This document shows positions 35,433 through 37,221 of a stretch of DNA of 37,221 nt, piece by piece. Position 1 is the stretch's first letter; each line of letters opens with the position of its first letter. Made by a program: the position numbers and the translations under genes. The DNA is from Candidatus Uhrbacteria bacterium (lineage in GTDB: Bacteria; Patescibacteriota; Patescibacteriia; JACQRZ01). Below the pieces are notes generated by a model that made no database searches, was not told the origin of the DNA, and saw nothing but the letters and a program-made list of their open reading frames with translations. The stretch is from positions 1 through 37,221 of the forward strand of contig JACPMJ010000001.1 of the NCBI GenBank assembly GCA_016186045.1, read 5' to 3'.

Positions 35433-37221
35433 TTAGCCGAGTTTTTTTAGCCGTTCTTCAAGTTTAACAATTTCAGACGCGTAATCCGAGCGTTTTTCTT
35501 TTTCTTTTTCCACCACATGTTTCGGTGCGCGGGAAAGAAATTCCTGGCTTGCCAAGCGTTGGTCAAGATTTGTGGTCAGTCCTTTCAGCGTCTCAATCTG
35601 TTTTTGGATTTTTCCCTGCTCCTCCTCTCGCTTCATAAGCCCAAGTGGAAGGAATATCTCAATGCCGCTCACCTTAAGATACAGTGCGTTTTGGGGCTTT
35701 TCTCCACTCTCCATAATCGTGAGAAAATCAAGTCGCGCAAGATATTTGAGAATTTGTTCATTCCTTTTTATGCTATCCGCCTGAAGAGGAGCAAAAATAA
35801 TCGCTTGAATTTTTTGCGCCGGACTGATATTGTTTTCCGCACGCGCATTTCGAATCGCCTTAATGATATCCTGTATCAATATGAACTCTCGTTCTATTTC
35901 GTTGTTTATTTTTGATACATCAGCGGATGGCCATTGGTAAATCATTAATAAGGCGGATATGTCGTCATTTTTCTTCTTTTTTGGAATAATCCTGCGATAA
36001 TACTGGTAAATAGTTTCGGTTGTGAAAGGGATAAACGGATGCCATAAGACAAGAAGCGTTTCCAGTATCTCCGAAAGAATTTCCTGTTTTCCTCTCTCTA
36101 TTTTGGCAATTTCCAGGTACCAGTCCGCAAGCTCATCATAGGTAAATTTGCGAAGCTCCTCTGTCGCTTGGGAAAATTGGAACTTTTCAATACATGAACT
36201 CACTCTTTGAATAGTCGCGTGTAAACGGCTCATAATCCATATATCGGAAAGTGTTGATGTCCCACTAATATCTTCTTTTTTTACCGAGTGCGACTCAAGA
36301 ATAAATCTACTGATATTCCATATTTTATTCAGGAAATTTCGTTGGCTTTCGATTTTTTCATTACTCAAACGGGCATTATTGCCCGGAGTAATGCCTATAA
36401 GCAAGCTGAGTCGAAGCGCGTCCGCCCCATAGTTTTGTATGATATCAAGCGGGTTTATGCTCATCTCTTCCTTTGATTTGCTCATTTTTTTCCCCTCAAC
36501 ATCCAAGATAAGCCCGTTCAAGTACACAGTTTTGAATGGTACTTCATGAAGCGCATAACATGTCATCATGATCATGCGGGCAACCCAGAAAAACAAGATG
36601 TCATAACCGGTTTCCAAGACTGATGTCGGGTGAAATTGCGCCAAATCATCCTTTTTTATTATTTTTCCTTGTTTTGTTTCTGTATGTTCCGGCCAGCCGA
36701 GCGTGGAAAAAGTCCATATTCCCGAAGAAAACCAGGTGTCAAGCGTATCCGGATCTCGAGTGAGCTTTTCATTTTTACATTTCGGGCAAAACGCCGGTGC
36801 CATGCTTGCCGCAATGATTTCTCCGCATCCGCCTTTTTCCAATTGGCAATAATATATCGGGATCTGATGCCCGAACCAGAGCTGTCGGGAAATGCACCAA
36901 TCATGCAGATTTTCTATCCAATCAAAATAAGTTTTTTCAAAACGTTTTGGTACAATTTTTATTGTTCCGGAGTGTACGGCATCGTGCGCGAGCCCTTTGA
37001 GTGAGTGCTTCATTCCGGGGATCTTTCCACTAACTTTTACAAACCACTGCAAAGATGTCAGGGGCTCTATGACTGCGTCGCACCGATAACAATGCCCCAC
37101 CGTATGGCGATAATCTTCGATTTTTTCCATGTATCCCTGGTTTGTAAGATCATCAACCAGATTCTTTCGCGCGTCAAACCGATCAAGGCCGGTATACTTT
37201 TCTATATGCCGTATATCTATA
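35433..37221 (-). CDS. valS: Valyl-tRNA synthetase, N-terminus outside the window
   Basis: At least 595 C-terminal residues; the frame stays open to base 37221, where it reads IDIRHIEKYTGLDRFDARKNLVDDL (end of the editing domain). It then has GHCYRCDAVIEPLTSLQWFVK, WCISRQLWFGHQIPIYYC, a zinc-like pair CG..CPKC, ETGYDILFFWVARMIMM and KMSKS in GKKMSKSKEEMSINPLDII. The anticodon-binding helices follow, and the C-terminal coiled-coil arm typical of ValRS is present (IEIFLPLGLMKREEEQGKIQKQIETLKG... to KLEERLKKLG). The GWPEHTE/FWVARM wording separates it from IleRS and LeuRS. It heads a minus-strand run with argS. Confidence 0.95.
   Translation of the reverse strand, partial: IDIRHIEKYTGLDRFDARKNLVDDLTNQGYMEKIEDYRHTVGHCYRCDAVIEPLTSLQWFVKVSGKIPGMKHSLKGLAHDAVHSGTIKIVPKRFEKTYFDWIENLHDWCISRQLWFGHQIPIYYCQLEKGGCGEIIAASMAPAFCPKCKNEKLTRDPDTLDTWFSSGIWTFSTLGWPEHTETKQGKIIKKDDLAQFHPTSVLETGYDILFFWVARMIMMTCYALHEVPFKTVYLNGLILDVEGKKMSKSKEEMSINPLDIIQNYGADALRLSLLIGITPGNNARLSNEKIESQRNFLNKIWNISRFILESHSVKKEDISGTSTLSDIWIMSRLHATIQRVSSCIEKFQFSQATEELRKFTYDELADWYLEIAKIERGKQEILSEILETLLVLWHPFIPFTTETIYQYYRRIIPKKKKNDDISALLMIYQWPSADVSKINNEIEREFILIQDIIKAIRNARAENNISPAQKIQAIIFAPLQADSIKRNEQILKYLARLDFLTIMESGEKPQNALYLKVSGIEIFLPLGLMKREEEQGKIQKQIETLKGLTTNLDQRLASQEFLSRAPKHVVEKEKEKRSDYASEIVKLEERLKKLG

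Overview
The window reads as a chromosomal piece of a small-genome bacterium of the Candidate Phyla Radiation (Patescibacteria, most like the Parcubacteria side). This is inferred from gene content. It carries secreted lamin-tail/PKD proteins, TrmB-like regulators, DUF4143 ATPases, a GyrA loaded with inteins, a membrane-anchored cupredoxin and sparse central metabolism. Most core genes have no Shine-Dalgarno sequence and several have near-leaderless promoters. UGA is used as a normal stop. There is no rRNA gene or phylogenetic marker that would fix the lineage.

Region 1 (1-9.26 kb) is an accessory stretch, closed on the right by tRNA-Gly. It starts with the N-terminus of an AEC-type permease (minus strand). 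Next come a two-gene switch (MerR-type HTH fused to a GHKL ATPase, plus a STAS-like protein), an orphan Cys-rich protein, a winged-helix protein next to a DUF4143 AAA ATPase, an orphan followed by an RNA polymerase alpha-CTD-like protein, two TrmB-like regulators, a HicBA toxin-antitoxin pair and another orphan. Several regulators have a sigma70-type promoter with a palindrome over it, so autoregulation is the common theme. A 75-bp repeat occurs twice, and one terminator stem sequence recurs.

Region 2 (9.4-19.0 kb) holds rlmH, a MITE-like repeat, and a very large lamin-tail/PKD/OB-fold surface protein that is split in two by what looks like a one-base loss in an A run. It also holds a beta-CASP metallo-beta-lactamase RNase, a LOG/SLOG-like protein, rpiB, a rpe-like epimerase, a family 2 glycosyltransferase, tRNA-Leu and the cupredoxin.

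Region 3 (19.2-25.9 kb) has an orphan protein, a repeat block, and a tRNA cluster in which tRNA-Val lies inside a second tRNA-like structure, followed by tRNA-Ala. A membrane methyltransferase, a cyanophycin-synthetase-like ATP-grasp enzyme, a phosphoribosyltransferase, UDP-glucose dehydrogenase, a degenerate MBL protein and a TM/coiled-coil protein follow.

Region 4 (25.9-37.2 kb) is core: gyrA with two inteins of different endonuclease families separated by only 12 host residues, rpmF, nusB, rnc, a ~200-bp foldback element, and a minus-strand run valS (5' end outside the window), argS, a small membrane protein and a PH-domain membrane protein.

The most unusual items are the nested tRNA structure (20357-20527), the double-intein gyrA, the alpha-CTD-like protein whose DNA-contact residues lie upstream of any standard start codon, and the HTH-GHKL/STAS switch with its operator.
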